From the NCBI RefSeq assembly GCF_036417845.1, contig NC_089981.1, positions 39,438,668-39,502,667 on the forward strand: a stretch of 64,000 nucleotides of DNA. Direction: 5' to 3'. Positions 23,401 through 36,405 of this stretch are shown in pieces. Each line of letters begins with the position of its first letter. Positions within the stretch are counted from its first letter, which is position 1. The stretch comes from Apteryx mantelli. Taxonomy: Eukaryota > Chordata > Aves > Apterygiformes > Apterygidae. Position numbers and translations under genes: made by a program. The notes beneath the pieces are model-generated. The model saw nothing but the letters and a program-made list of their open reading frames with translations, searched no databases and was not told the DNA's origin.

Positions 23401-26400
23401 TAGTGAAGTGGCCTACAGAGGTGGAGTCTCAAGAGAGAACTGGGCTCCTGCTCCTATTTTAGGAAGTTGTGTAATACAGCAGACAGCATTCCATTAAAAC
23501 AGCATTCAGCTTAAAAACTGCATTTCCTAAAGGTCTGCCTGGGAAAGTGAAACAGGAGATAGGAGCAGAGGTCTTCTCTATATATACCTGGATATAGAAG
23601 GTGATTTCTAAAATGAAAGCCTTTCTACTTCTGTCATCTCAGCACTGCTGTCAGGAGATGATAGAAGCCTTTGGATTTGTTGGTATGGACTGTGTAGAGG
23701 CTGTCCAGTTTAATTACTTTGCTTTTTAGTTTCCCTTTCCCAAAAAGCATTGGTCAAAACTAGAACCTGTGGTCAATATTGCAAAGGTGGTCTCCAGGCT
23801 CATTAGTGAGGTTTTGGGTTCCCAGCTTTTGAACCTTGAGCCATGTTTACAGAGCCCTGAACATCTGCCATTAACTTCAAGGTTGAAGTTTGTGCTGAAA
23901 ATCATGAGTCTGAGACCATAAAATCATGCTGGAGTAGCTAACGTTAGTTACCCCTAAAAGAGGTACCAAAATCAGCAGATATGGTTAGCCTTTTTAGACT
24001 TAACTTTCTATTGCTAAGAGATGGTCCAAACCATAGCCCTGTGATCCAGAGTTTTCTTTTAAGTCTCAAAGTTCTCATGCAAAGCTCAGAGCTAACTGGA
24101 TCTAGGGGGTTTGTTAGAGCTTCTTTCTACTTCTTTGCATAGTGCTTTACATTCACGTACGAAGAACAAGCCCCAGAAACCTTGAACTAGTTATTCAGCA
24201 AGGAAAGTTCTGTTCCTCTCATCACTCTCTGAAGATCTTTTCTAGCTCAATATACTATATCAGACTTCTATATAATTGTTTTCTGTTTGTTTCCATAGCC
24301 GATGAACTTGATACTGAACTGGGCAAAAATCATAATCCTATAGCTATCTGACCATTTTAAATGTGTATTTTGCTTTACTTGCTTGGATTTCTCGTCCCCA
24401 TGCAACAATGGTGTTTCATTGACAAATATGCTCAGTTTTAAAATTTCGTCATCTTCTTTTCTAGGTCATTTCCCCTTTTTTAAACTTTGCGGAAAAAATA
24501 AAAATGACTCAGTCCTGCTGGCTACAACTCCAGCAAGGTAGATTTTCTTTTTTACAAAAACCTTATTTTTCTTCCTAATAAATTTTTTATTTTGTTGGAG
24601 TTTAAATGATTATATGATTGATTGACAGATGGATAGACATACACAGAGAGGTGCTGTGAGGGACAACCAATCCTGAGGACTTTCCTCTCTTGGCCTACAC
24701 TTACCTGAAGCCTATCAGCTCTTGCTTGCATTGGCTTAGAGATGAGATGACTCACATCTCATAAGACAACTCACCAAAAGCTTGGGGAAGCTTGATTTCT
24801 GGCAGAAATCACTAAGCTTATATACACACATTAATAATATTTCTTAACACTCTCTTTTTTACCTTCTTTCTCCGAAATTCTAGTTTTCTAGCAAGCTGCC
24901 TATTTTCCTTTAATTACACAGCAAAAAAACTTACCTTCAATGTCCATGCTGGACTCTTTTATCACCATGATATTTATTGCTAACTGACCCATGGAACCTA
25001 TTCAGCATATAACCCTCTTTTTTTTTTTTCGCTTTGACTACAATCCATTTCCCCTGTGTGCATGTGTTTCTCTTGCTCCCTGTATCTCATCCCATCCTAT
25101 TAGCTCTCTGTGCTGAACAGCCTGTTCCAGGACATCAAACTTTAATTTAAACAGAAGATGATCAATAAGCTTCGCAAATTGCCTATGGCAACATCAGCAG
25201 TTTGAATCAAAGGGTTTTATAGGTAATTTAAAGGGCATCCTCATTCAGCCCCACAATGTGGTGTATACCTATTGCTTGCTTTGCCAATTACAGCTCGGTT
25301 GGCTGAACAAGAGGAATAAGAGCTTCTTTACACCCAGCCCGGAATATGGTACACGGCAGCTACTCTGGGTGTCTTTGATAGCGTGTTTTGAAACCACAAA
25401 AGGCAGGCTATCATAGAAAATGTTGTAAAGAAAATGAACTAGTTAGATGGACTAATGGCAAAGTAAAGCTAATGCCTCCCTGACGCATATATCACAGTTC
25501 CTAGCTTCCCTCCACCTTTAGCTTCTGTACTAGCAGCAGATGAATATTTAACTGGGGTATATATCTACTGCATTTACAAATCTGAGCTACCAGCTATCTT
25601 TGTTAGAAAAATTACTCTAGCTATTACTGTGTAAGGGAGAGGAGAAGGAAATGCCTTGGAAATGAGTGTCAATCAGAGAATTTGAGGCTATGGAGGAGGT
25701 GGCTGCCAGCCAACCTACAGGAGAAAGTGAAAGACATCTTCTTAAGAAGTTCTGCAGACTTTATGAAATTTTGTGTTACAGACATTGATAGTTTCAGTAA
25801 TATGACTGAGAGTATCCCATTTGCCTTCAAACTTCTTCCCAGCTTGCACAAAGACTGGCTTTGCTTTCAGGTATTGTGACTGTAGGCCGGAAACAGCTAT
25901 AGAAATTGGTGGCTTGGGGTATATAAACCTAGGGAGTTCCCAGACAATGCAAACAGGGTTTGCATCAGCCATTTAATTTATTCTTGCCAGGGACCTGCTT
26001 CTCTGTTGCCAAAGGCTTAGTTCTCCCTTGCCAGGGGCCTACTTCAAAGAAGTAACTACCCACCCTTTACTACTCCAGAAAAAACAGGCTGCTTCCTTGG
26101 CAGGATTCTGTGTTCCTCCTCCCTCCTTGATCACTTTTCCTAGGAACAAGCATGAACGCATTTCCCTGCTTTTACCACCATTTTATGCCACAGAGGTCAG
26201 TTGGATGTCATAGCCAACTAGAATGGCTGACTGCATTTCTGGGTGCAAGACAAGGCTGGGGAGATCTCTTGGATACCTGCTCTAAGTGCTGCAGGCAGTT
26301 GATCCTAGACAGTAGGAGTAGTCAGCTGGAAAGGGAAACCCTTAAGGGAAGGGCTAGCAGTATTTGTTTGCAGAAGTCTGTGACAAGCTGCTGGACTTTG

Positions 26401-29389
26401 GTAATCCAAGCGGCAAAGGGATCCTGCAGAGGTCATAGCATAGAAAGAGGCTTACAAGTGTTTCACAGCAGAAGAAATCAACATCAAACATATATTGCAG
26501 TGATCCAAATGGTGCAGGGTACCTGTTCGTAAAGGTCTCTGGCCCATGTTTCAGAATCATAAATATTATGCTTTATTAGCCCTGCTAACACAGGGAGCCA
26601 ATAAGGCCCTTGTAAGGGGGGATATATATTAGTAAAGGCACTTAGTTCCTAGCTGACTCTGGGTCAGAAATTACACAATGGATGTTGAAATGCTGGCTTG
26701 CTGAAAAGTTGTCATTCGAGTAATGGATGCTTTATTTCCTGTTTTTGCTGAAAGCTAAAGCAAAACATAATTAGCAAGCGAGAAAGCAACCTTGGCAGCC
26801 AAACAAAAAAAGCACATTTTGGGTGCCTGAGCCAATTAAAATTGTTTATGTAGCCCATGAACAATATTTTTCTTCAAATCATTGTAAATGAGAGAATTCA
26901 TCATAACACACTCAGACGTGCTTTTCACAGACCTGATCCTATGCCATGCTGTGTGTCTTCAACTCCCAAGGATGAACTGCGGGCATACTGTAATAGTCAA
27001 GACTCTTATAGGGAAGGAAAGGGTCAGGAAGCCTTGCACCTGAGAGTGGAAGGCCCGACTCCTCATTCTTTTGGTTCTGGGTAGGATCCCAAACATAACA
27101 GAATGATCTGTTTTCAGGTCAGCTTCACCTGTTCTAGGGAAAACTGGGGAGAAACCTGAAAGCAACAGGTGGTAAAAGATTCCTGACCTTTGAGGTTTCA
27201 TCCTCAAGATTTCAACTGTTTAATCTGAATCCAACTTTAATTTGCCTTCATGATTGAAATGTATATTAATTTTAGATCAGAGTCAGATCTCTTTTTTCAG
27301 CCTGTTTTTATTCTGAAAAGTCATAGTTTGATAAACCTGCACAATCTTCTTTTAAATATTTGAATCCATATCCTGCTTGATTCTCACATGGATGCTCTGA
27401 GATGGAGGTCCAAATGATATAAGGTCTGGCTTCTCTTCTTGCTGTATGAAAAAAGAATCCTTTAAGAAAACACAGGAGATGGACAAATATTACTGCTCTC
27501 TAGTGTGATACTCATCTGCTCCTTTCATAACATGTTATTGCTGTGCTTTCCACTTGTCTCTGAAGTCTCAGCTTTCTTTCCTGGATGTGCAGTCATTTTA
27601 TGTGCAATATTTTAATGTGTTTTTATGAATTGGCCTGTTTTAACATTTTGGTTATTTCTGAAGCAAATTTAAACCTCATTGTGAAAACTATCACGGCCCT
27701 TTGGTGAAGGCTGTACATGTCCTGAAATAAACAATTGTGACTGGATCAATACAGAGGATGAACAATATTTCTACTATGTAGTCCATTGCCAAGCAGTAAC
27801 CATTGAGTGCATACACATGCAAAATGAATACTGTCTGGGTCCAGACTTGCCCAGAGTTGTATTTTTTTTGTGAATGTGTTTTGCTTGCTGCCTATTTCCA
27901 GCCATGCTCAGTGCAGGGTGTGTTTTTGTGTGTGTGTGTGTGTGTGTTTATGTTATCAAGCATAGCCTGTTTTGTTTAGGGACTTTCAGAAAGAAAAATG
28001 GATTGGGTGTGACTTGCCTTGGGAATGTTCTCAAAACAAAACCTTGGGTGGGTGTTCAGTCTGTTTTGACTTGCCTTGATATGGAGTCTGGAGCACAAAT
28101 GGGGAAAATGGACTCGTAGATCATAGTTCCTGGAAGCAGAAATTCTGGACACAAGCTCTAATCCCTATCCTGGACTCAGGCTCTAATCTTTATAGAACTT
28201 AAGTGCTGGGGAAAAATGAGCAGTAGGAAAATGGAGTCATCTGAAAATACTTCAGGGAATGCCAAAGTGGTTACTGCTCTTCCCTGCTGAGTTTGGGTCT
28301 TAGGGCCCTAATGTATGTGTGTGATTTTCACTGACTTCAGAATCCCCATGCTTCAAAGGAGGGATTCAGTGTGACAGTGGTAGCTGCAGCATGAAAGGCA
28401 CAAAAGCGAAAGATGGAAAAAGACCGTGTTAGTTCCAGAGCCAGGGGAATACTGAAAGAAGCTTGGGTAGGAGCAGTTCTTGTGCCTTTCTTTTGGAGTT
28501 AAATACAGGTCTTGGCATTTATTTAGCATTAGCAGCTTATATATTAATGCTGGAACCATGCTGTGCTGGCAGAACTGACACTGCACCTGGTACTCAGAAG
28601 CTGAAAGCACCACAGTTATATCTGCACAGATCTGTGCCTGTTCACGGACAAGGAGGAGTTTCTATGCTCATCTAGCTTTAGTCATAATCAAAAAGAGAGG
28701 GACAGAACTGCAGGGAAAAGATTTCCCTCTCCTTCATGTAATTATTCCTAGGCTTCTTCCATGATAAAAAGAATAGAAATATATGAATACACAGACTTAG
28801 GCAAAGAGAGTAATTAATCACAGTCTCACAGCATGGGTCGACCTGGGCACTGAATGGCCAGAAGCAATAAGGAAGAGGTCATCGTAGTGAGAGTAACCAT
28901 AGAGGGGAACAGACACAAATGGAGCTGTCATGATTTGCTTGCAGACACGCCAGCATGGGAGAGTGAGAAGGAAACAGGCATTTCTGACGGTCATGCTGCA
29001 GCAGGGATATTTGTGAAAGTTTGTGATGTGTTGGGAAAATCACAAGGTGACTCTAGGAAAACGTGGAGCATTGATTGTTATAACCGCGTCTGTGATTTGT
29101 ACGGACATTGCTAACTGCTGCTGGGGAAGGGTCTGACCTCAGCCAGTGCTGAGAACTGCTGTTCCCACTTCAGGCAGTGAAACTGAGACCATTCACTCCC
29201 TTGGGAATAATCAAGCCTGAAGTGTTTGCTGACATAAGCAGTGACATGGTTGGTGTTAACATGGTGTGAATCTACTGCCCAAAGATGAAGTCTCCCTGGC
29301 ATCTTCCTCCAGTTCTCTTGCTTCTCACAGAAGCATGTTCCTAGGTCCTGAAAATAACATGTCTTTACTTTGCTGCTGCACTGTAGAGC
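20491..29389. other. Intergenic, no gene seen
   Basis: About 8.9 kb of AT-rich noncoding sequence with a GT run at 27928-27947. Small ORFs are scattered on both strands with no domain, no splice context and no codon bias. The stretch 26.6-26.9 kb has the even, repeat-free look of a conserved noncoding element but this cannot be judged without alignment. Confidence 0.5.
27928..27947. repeat. (GT)n microsatellite
   Basis: About ten GT units. Confidence 0.9.
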
Positions 29390-29411
29390 AAAAAAAAAAA
29401 AAAAAAAAAAA
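29390..29411. repeat. Poly(A) run of 22
   Basis: A22 in plus orientation. No retroposed sequence is recognisable upstream, so a SINE or processed-transcript tail is possible but unsupported. Confidence 0.85.
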
Positions 29412-32400
29412 GGCAATGTAAACTATTATTACTTCGGTTAGCCGTGGACTTATATACTAAGAACTGTTTTGATCAAGGCAGTAGGTGGAATTATTTAGTA
29501 ACAGTTGCGAATATAGAACCAGTGATGAAACATGAAGTGCAAATACTTACCCAATCAAAGAGAAAGGAGCGGCTTGAGAAGATGATATTAGCCTACAAAA
29601 TATTTTGAATAAAACAATTGCATGTCTAAAAAGCTAATGATTTGGTCACATTTTTGCTATTGTGAGGTTGTGGGTTTCCTATTACTGTCATTGTGGCATT
29701 AATACACTGAGAAATTCAGATAGTTTATCAGCATTCATTAAGGAATAGAAGGAAATTAGGACAAAAGCCTGTTGTTTATTCAAGGTTGTGTTTTATTTAT
29801 CCTCTGGCTTTTAAAAGCCTCTTGTTTTATATGCCTTCTGGGCACAGAGACTTCAATTTAAAAACATCACCACTAAAACAAACAACCAAACTGACAAAAG
29901 TCATCTCAGGGAGAGCAGCTGAGATGTAAAAGCAACTCACTACTCGCAGTGCCCCTTGAGGTAAAAGCCTTCCACTGAGGTTTGAAGGACAACGACCGAC
30001 CTGGTTTTATCAGACCAAACAGGGCAACCGTGGCCTGGTGTGATTCTCTGGCAAAGAGGAGGTTCTTACTTTAGCTCTTTAGAGTTTTTATCTGTGGACT
30101 CTTCACAGTCCAGGTTCCTGAGATGGAGGGAGCAGGAGGACTGGGGTATGTGACCCTCACATCCCGTGACATCCTAATTAAAAAACACCAAACAGCCAGA
30201 TGTTTGAACATTCCAAAATGGCCCATTCACAGTTTTTTTTTTTTGCTTTCCATTTTGTTGTATTACTTCCTTTTTCTGATCCAGTGGGGACTGGCAGATG
30301 GACAGTACTGAAGACAGGCTCAGTTCAGTAGAGACAGCTACTAAAATTCTCCTCGAGCAGACTCTCCTGCATTTGTCTCCACAAGCAGCTTCTCCTTCAT
30401 GCCCCTGCCTGGTTAGGCTGTGCCACCTCTGTTCTGGGGAAGAGGGAAAACCCCCTCTGGCCCTCCTTCCTGTGACCCCATCCCACACTCCCTGGCCATG
30501 GGCCCAGAACCAGCTGGTGGTTGGGGCCAGCTCCTGGTGGCGGACAGCAGTAGAGGCTGTGCTCTTACAGCAGTGAGAACCTGGGGAGTCCTGCAAGTAG
30601 CATTTTGTAGGTTCAAGAGACTAAGTTACTGAAGAAGTATTCCAGTCCTGGGGAGCTACTCTGCCAAGAAAACAAACAATCTGAAGCTCACTCACTGATG
30701 TTAATCATGCTAGACAAAAACTGTAAAAGCATCTGAGTGTCTCTTCTCTGGAAAGATATTAAATGTCATTTTCAGAAGACACTGAGGACCACAGTGAGTT
30801 TGAAATTGTTACTGGCTGTCTTTTTTCAAACAGACACTTTTATGGCACTAGTGTTGCATTTTGTTGCAAGGGATTCTATTTGTTGTTTTTAAATCTTGAC
30901 ATTTTCTTCCAAAACTGACCCTGAGGATCAACTTTTCTTTAGCCTTATGAAAAGCTCTGTCTCTTCCAGACAGTTGTGAGGTAAAGGCTTTGGAGTGGTG
31001 TTATGAAGACCTCCCTGTGTGACAGACCTCAGCATCACTCTGAGATCAAAATGAGTGATGCGTGACTGTCACTCTTTGTCTGTTTCATGATGGAAACACA
31101 TGCTGCAACTACCATCAAACTGAACGTCTACAGATTCAGCAGTTTTTCAGGATTCTTGATATCTTTGTTTCTCACTGCTGGACTTCTCTTTTACTAGTGC
31201 ATATTATTAAAAAAGAAGATCTGATTTGAAGACAGAGTGAGGAACTTGAATAGATAAACAGTAGTCTTCATCTCTGCAAATCACTACAAATCCCAAAATA
31301 CACAGCTAGCACAAGCAAATCAGTGCTTCTCTAGAATTTGGCTTAAAAAATAAGGTGAGTTTTCCAGTCAGAGTCTGTATTATTAACCAAATTAGTGCTT
31401 CTGTTTCCTTTTGTAGAACATGTTGAGTCAGTCGGGCTCTCACTGTAAAATCCATGTGTAAGCACTCTGCATGGTTCCCATAGAGTGTGTGTGCATATAT
31501 AGATATGGGTGAGCGGGTGAGTTTGTCTGAGGATGGATGCGTATGTAGGTCCTGGTCAGCATAATAGTCAAATAATATTGATGTGCCTCAGGACAGAGTG
31601 TAGATGAAATTAAGCTATCTGTCCCCTTTGACAATGTTAAGAGGCTATTATGACAACTAAAATCCGGTTTGCTAAGAGAAACATATCAACTTTACACCCA
31701 CCACTGCTCCTGTGCCATATTCACACATGTTGTGATATACCTGTCTTTTATAAAGCACTTCAAAAGGAGGTAACCTGAAAGGGAAAAAAATGTCAGACTT
31801 GTGTCATTCAAGGATCTTCATGATCTCACTACTCTAAGGCAACTCTTCGCTTTGACTAACAGAGCACTACTGGGATGGCTTTAACTACTGGGGTGGCGTG
31901 CTCAGGGAAGGAATGGCACCAGTTTGCAGAACACCCCTGGTGTGAAAGGGCCCTGCACTCTCCGTTCTTACACAAGCAGAGATTTTTATGTTCTGTTGAG
32001 CAAACACTGAATCATTTGGAAAAGCCACAGAGGGCAGCAAAAAAGAACCTGGACTCTTTTAAAATATTTTTGCCACAAACAAAAGTCCTAAAATATTTTT
32101 CCTGCACACTGTCCCATCCATGCAGAGGGACCAGCAGCCAATTGGATTATAGCACTGCTGATTACTTATGATTCCCTTCCTGTGAGGACAGGCCCTGATG
32201 TGTTGTTTTTTGATAACACTGGCTCCTTTAGAGCAATAATGCTGGTACAGCTTCCTGTCTAATCATGGAGCAATTACTGTACCTCAAAAGGGAAAACATT
32301 TAGGAGAATCCAGTTTTAGCTCAGAAGTGATAACAGGAACATTTTCTTGCTAATCTGTGGTTAGACTTGAACTCATTCAAGCATCTCTCATGGCAACATG

Positions 32401-33514
32401 TGACAAAAATCAAAGAGATAGGAGAGGCTGGGGGTTGTTCTTATCTACCATCTTGCAGTTTGATCAGGATCCCCTGCTGCTTGCATGGTGTAGGAGCTGG
32501 GATTTTGTTCATGACCATCAGTTTTAAGGGAATATGGAGTCTTTTCCTGCTAGGTCCCTAATCTGAATATGCTCTAGTTTGCGAGTAAACAGCACTTGCT
32601 GTTACTGATTTGTTCAGTGATCTGTGTGAACTGAGTTAGTGGTCTTAGTTGTTTTTTACCAATGGAAGGTGACCATGTCCAAAAGTAGAAGGCTCAACTT
32701 CACTGGTTTGCAGAGATGGTATTAGAGCCTCCTTAGTTTAGCTGGTAAGTCCATTGCTGTTTTCAAAGGAATTAGTCAAACCTTGTATCAAAACAAGATC
32801 AAATCTTTATGGGCTAGGATTGCACTGCTTTTTCACTTCAGGCAGTAGTCTCGCTAGGATGGGGCTGTAGTAGCTTATTAGTAATTTGGAATAAGTTTGC
32901 ACTGCTTTGGCCTGTTTTATGCACCACGTGTATGAGGTACTAATTTCACTTCTGAATCTGGCCCATCTCACCAGCACTTCAGAAAGTATCAAAATAATAA
33001 TAATTGAATGTGAATGCTGCTAATTTGTGCAAAACTTTCTGAAATCTCTAGAAAATGAAGACTAATATTTTGATGGATACAGTACTGGACTTGAAACATT
33101 AAATGAGACAAAATGCTAGTGTTACAAGTTAATGTACTGGTGGCAAGGTCGTTCTGAAACTTGAAAACCAGAACTTGATTCTTTTCATGTTGAGCTTAGC
33201 TTTACACTGATGTTATTATATTGACTGTCATGCCACATGGCCCAAAATATTCTCAATAACAGAATTTACTTAATTTATTTAGTAATTAATTTATGATGTC
33301 TGTTTTTAAGAGGCACATCCTTTGGATCTTACTTACTTGAAAGGTTATTCCAGCAGAGTGACATATCCAAAGACAGTGTTGACTTGTAGTTTTGAAAGAG
33401 GACTGGTAACCAAAATACCTGGGGGAAAAACTGGTCTCACAGTATATCTAAATTTTTATGGGATACATTGAAGTCAGTTGATTTCACTGGGGTCAAGGCT
33501 TCCTCCCTAGTTCT
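29412..33514. other. Intergenic, no gene seen
   Basis: Includes an AT-rich, repeat-free stretch at 29.5-29.96 kb with clustered GATA motifs (AGATAG near 29718, TTATCA near 29725, TTATCC near 29796) and a GC-richer patch at 30.3-30.6 kb that is open in several frames on both strands without any recognised domain. No gene is supported. Confidence 0.5.
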
Positions 33515-33635
33515 CTTCCTAGCTCTGCTACTGCCTCATAGTGTAACTGTAAGGAGTAATATTATTTAACCCCCTCATTGACATATTTTGAGGTTTAAAT
33601 GACTGTGAAAAGTAAAGTCAGAAGTGCTGTGTAAT
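33515..33635 (+). repeat. MIR SINE fragment
   Basis: TTCCTAGCTCTGCTACTGCC, then CCCCCTCATTGACATATTTT and GAGGTTTAAATGA correspond to the middle and 3' part of MIR (CTGGCTCTGCCACT ... CCTCATAGGGTTGTTGTGAG ... GATTAAATGA). Diverged. Confidence 0.55.
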
Positions 33636-34762
33636 TTGCTTGGACTCCTGGCATCTTTCACATCTTTCTTTGGGACTCACACACTCAGGCATTTCCATCT
33701 TAGGCTGCAGCCTGTGTTTTTGAACTCCCTGCTGGAGGACTCTCTGGACACAAAGGGTGTGTGTCTGTGGTGAGAGAAGCACTATCGTACTGAAGTAGAG
33801 CAGAGAAAGGAAATGACTCAATCATCAAAAGGCCCTCCTTCCTCAGGGAACTGTCCTTAATCAGTATTATCCCGTTACAATAATACTATTTCAGAAGGAC
33901 TGTGAACCAGAGCACTGTGTAGCCATGTATACTGCTTCCTGTATTTGCCAAACAAAACAGAGTTCAGCAATTAATAGAATTCAGCTATTAGTCCTGCTAT
34001 GATAAAACAACAAACATGGCTGTTAATCATACAGCCCGCCTTGGTACAATCCATCTCCCATGAAGAATAGTTTACAGTTTGGGGCTGTATTACCTGCTGT
34101 GCCATAGTGGGTTTTTTTGTTTTTGTTTTTTTTTACCAGGAAAGAATAAACAAGGTTGCTTGCATTTTGCTTGGCTTAAAATGTCACAGCTATGAAAATT
34201 GTCCTCATTACCCTTGCAAGAGCCATTGCAAAGCTTCCTCCTGGGATACCCTGATTAGTCATTGCTTTAGTATAAAGCTGGGATACTTTGTGTTGCTTGC
34301 CAGGGATCCTGTACAATCTGTACCTTTTGGTGCTTGATAATAGGCAGCTACAGAAGTTGGCCTTGAAAGCTACCAAATAAAGCAGTGGGTCCTTCAGAGC
34401 TCGGGGACCAGGAGTATTACAGAAGTTCAGCTCTTCATAATTAACTCTGATTAGACACAGCCACAGATGTGCAGCATCTCAGCAACAAATGAACCATTTG
34501 TTCTTCTTTGGTTTGGTAGGAGAGAAGCTCATAATGTGACAAGAAAATGCCACTTGTAACTTGCTTTCCTCTCACCGCTTTCCTTTTATCACTGTCAATC
34601 AGTCATCTCTGTGGCTGAGCATGGAGAGCTTGCAGGTTCACTTTCTTATGCGTCTGGCAGTACAAATCACACCATGGGTGAAACAGGAATTTCTGATGCT
34701 ATGATCAAGACTATTGCTGCTGTATTTGTAATTGTAGTAGCATTTGAGGTCTCATGGACAAA
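33636..34762. other. Intergenic, no gene seen
   Basis: AT-rich noncoding sequence, no recognised repeat or gene. Confidence 0.55.
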
Positions 34763-34885
34763 CCGAGACCCTATTTTACTAGGCCCTGTATAACCATACA
34801 GTGAGCAGACAGACTCCAGTTTGGAGGGCTTTTCGAACTTTATCAGATAAGATGCAACAGGTGAATACAGAAAACAAGACGTCGT
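34763..34885 (-). mobile_element. Ancient CR1-like LINE 3' end
   Basis: GACCCTATTTTACTAGGCCC followed by TGTATAACCATACAGTGAGC, AGACAGACTCC and later CAACAGGTGAATACAGA matches, in reverse orientation, the 3' region of old sauropsid CR1-like elements (CCATTGTGCTAGGCGCTGTA ... GACAACAGGTGGATACAG). It is well diverged from that pattern. The same 120 bp contain a GATA palindrome. Confidence 0.6.
34840..34863. promoter_or_regulatory. Palindromic double GATA site next to an E-box
   Basis: TTATCAGATAAG (34840-34851) is a pair of GATA motifs in inverted orientation, a form known to bind the two zinc fingers of GATA1 strongly. CAGGTG (34858-34863), a preferred TAL1/E-protein type E-box, lies six bases further on. 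It is inside the old CR1 fragment, about 27 kb upstream of the LMO2 start. Function is unproven. Confidence 0.3.
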
Positions 34886-36324
34886 AAATGCTGAATGACA
34901 GTGCATAGCTAGATTAGAATAACAAGCAATACGGAACACAAACTGGATGAAAAGCATTCTTACACATACTAGTTTTTATCTGGAAGTTTTCAAATATACA
35001 AAGGAATCTCAAATGACATCTGAAAATCATAACTAGTAAAATTTACAAGATCTTTTGTTTGCAGATTTAACAAGAAATATGAGTATATCAGTCAGATAAG
35101 TAGGTGTCCAAAAAGACATTCAGGACACCCAGCTACCCAGGGTGACTTCACCAATGTGGTTTTTACTCCTGAGAATAAATTAGCTGATAACCAAACAGAC
35201 TTACTATGGACATTTCAATATACTTTGTAAACATTTGCTTTGAAGTCATTCTGCGCAGGCTTCTTGGGCTTACAGAAGACAGACCGCCAGGACAGAGCAC
35301 TGACTGGGAGGTTTGAGAAAGAAAACGTAGAGCTGACCTTTGGTTTTGGTTCTGGGGCTTTTTGTGAAACACAGGAATTCTCAGATGTTTCAAATGCACA
35401 AGGAGTAGAATAGAACTAGAATAGTGGAAGAGAACATGTGCCTTTACTTTTCTTGAAAATCCATGCTACAAAATTTAGTTTCTACCTCAGCTGGTTTCTG
35501 GTTACTGCATCAAGGGAATGATAAAAATGCAAAATTGGTCCAGCTCATGGCTGTGCTGCAGGTAGGATCTCATCACAAGAGATGAAACTAAAGGCCTAAA
35601 TAGAGTTACACTACAGATTCATACATACATACATACACACATATGTATATATACATATCTGTGTATATATGTGTGTGTGTGTGTATACATATATATATCT
35701 TTTTATATCATTAAGTTGAGAGATATTGATGGTATTGTGACAGCTGTTTCAACTCCAAAAGACTGCCCGACAACTTTCCATTGTATAATGATCCAGAGAT
35801 TAGTATAGCAATAATGAATGTAAATATTTGATGCTCAGGTATGTGTATTGGATTCTCAAGAATAGCATCAAGGTATTTGTCAAAAAGGACTTTCCTTTAA
35901 GAACTCTGTGTGCAAATAAGATGTGACCTGAGCAGCAAAACCATATCTAATTCAAACTGCAAAGTTAAAAAAGAGAGAATGATGATACCAATGTAATAAG
36001 TATGAAATATGGCTAATAACAAGAAGTGACAAAAATAAATTATTTCCTTAAAGCATTGGCTGCCAATAAGGATTAAGAGCTCTTGCTGACCTACCATGTT
36101 TTAGCTGAACTTCTAGGCATAATTTGACAAAAGTAGAGATTAAAATTCTGCTCTGCATTTGGTAAGGTCTTATCTTTACCTTGCTTGGTAAAACAACAAT
36201 AGATCTTTTCTTGGACATTTGGGACTCTGTTCAAACACTGCTGAAATCAAAGGGGTTCTTTCCACTGGCTTTGGCTTAGAAAATAAACTGATGGTGTGAG
36301 GAAGAACAGTCTTTGAAGGAAAGA
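34886..36324. other. Intergenic, no gene seen; microsatellite inside
   Basis: AT-rich noncoding sequence with a compound microsatellite at 35.6 kb and a weak fold-back-type remnant near 36222-36285 (GCTGAAATCAAAGGGG ... TTTCCACTGGCTTTGG). Confidence 0.5.
35620..35698. repeat. Compound (CATA)n/(TA)n/(GT)n microsatellite
   Basis: Runs of CATA, then CACACATATGTATATATACA, then a GT run and a TA run. Confidence 0.9.
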
Positions 36325-36405
36325 CAGGACTCAGGAGATGTTAATTCAGCTCCTGGCTGTGCCAGAGATTCCCAGGGTGATCTTGGAAAGACTGCTTCAT
36401 CCACT
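36325..36405 (+). repeat. MIR SINE 5' part
   Basis: GGACTCAGGAGATGTTAATT then CAGCTCCTGGCTGTGCCAGA and TGATCTTGGAAAGACTGCTT match MIR (GACTCAGGAGACCTGGGTTC ... TCCTGGCTCTGCCA ... GACCTTGGGCAAGTCACTT). Sense orientation. Confidence 0.7.

Noticed and set aside
30174..30596. 140-aa minus-strand ORF, overlapped by plus-strand ORFs
   Set aside because: GC-richer patch open in several frames; no domain and no conserved-looking protein sequence.
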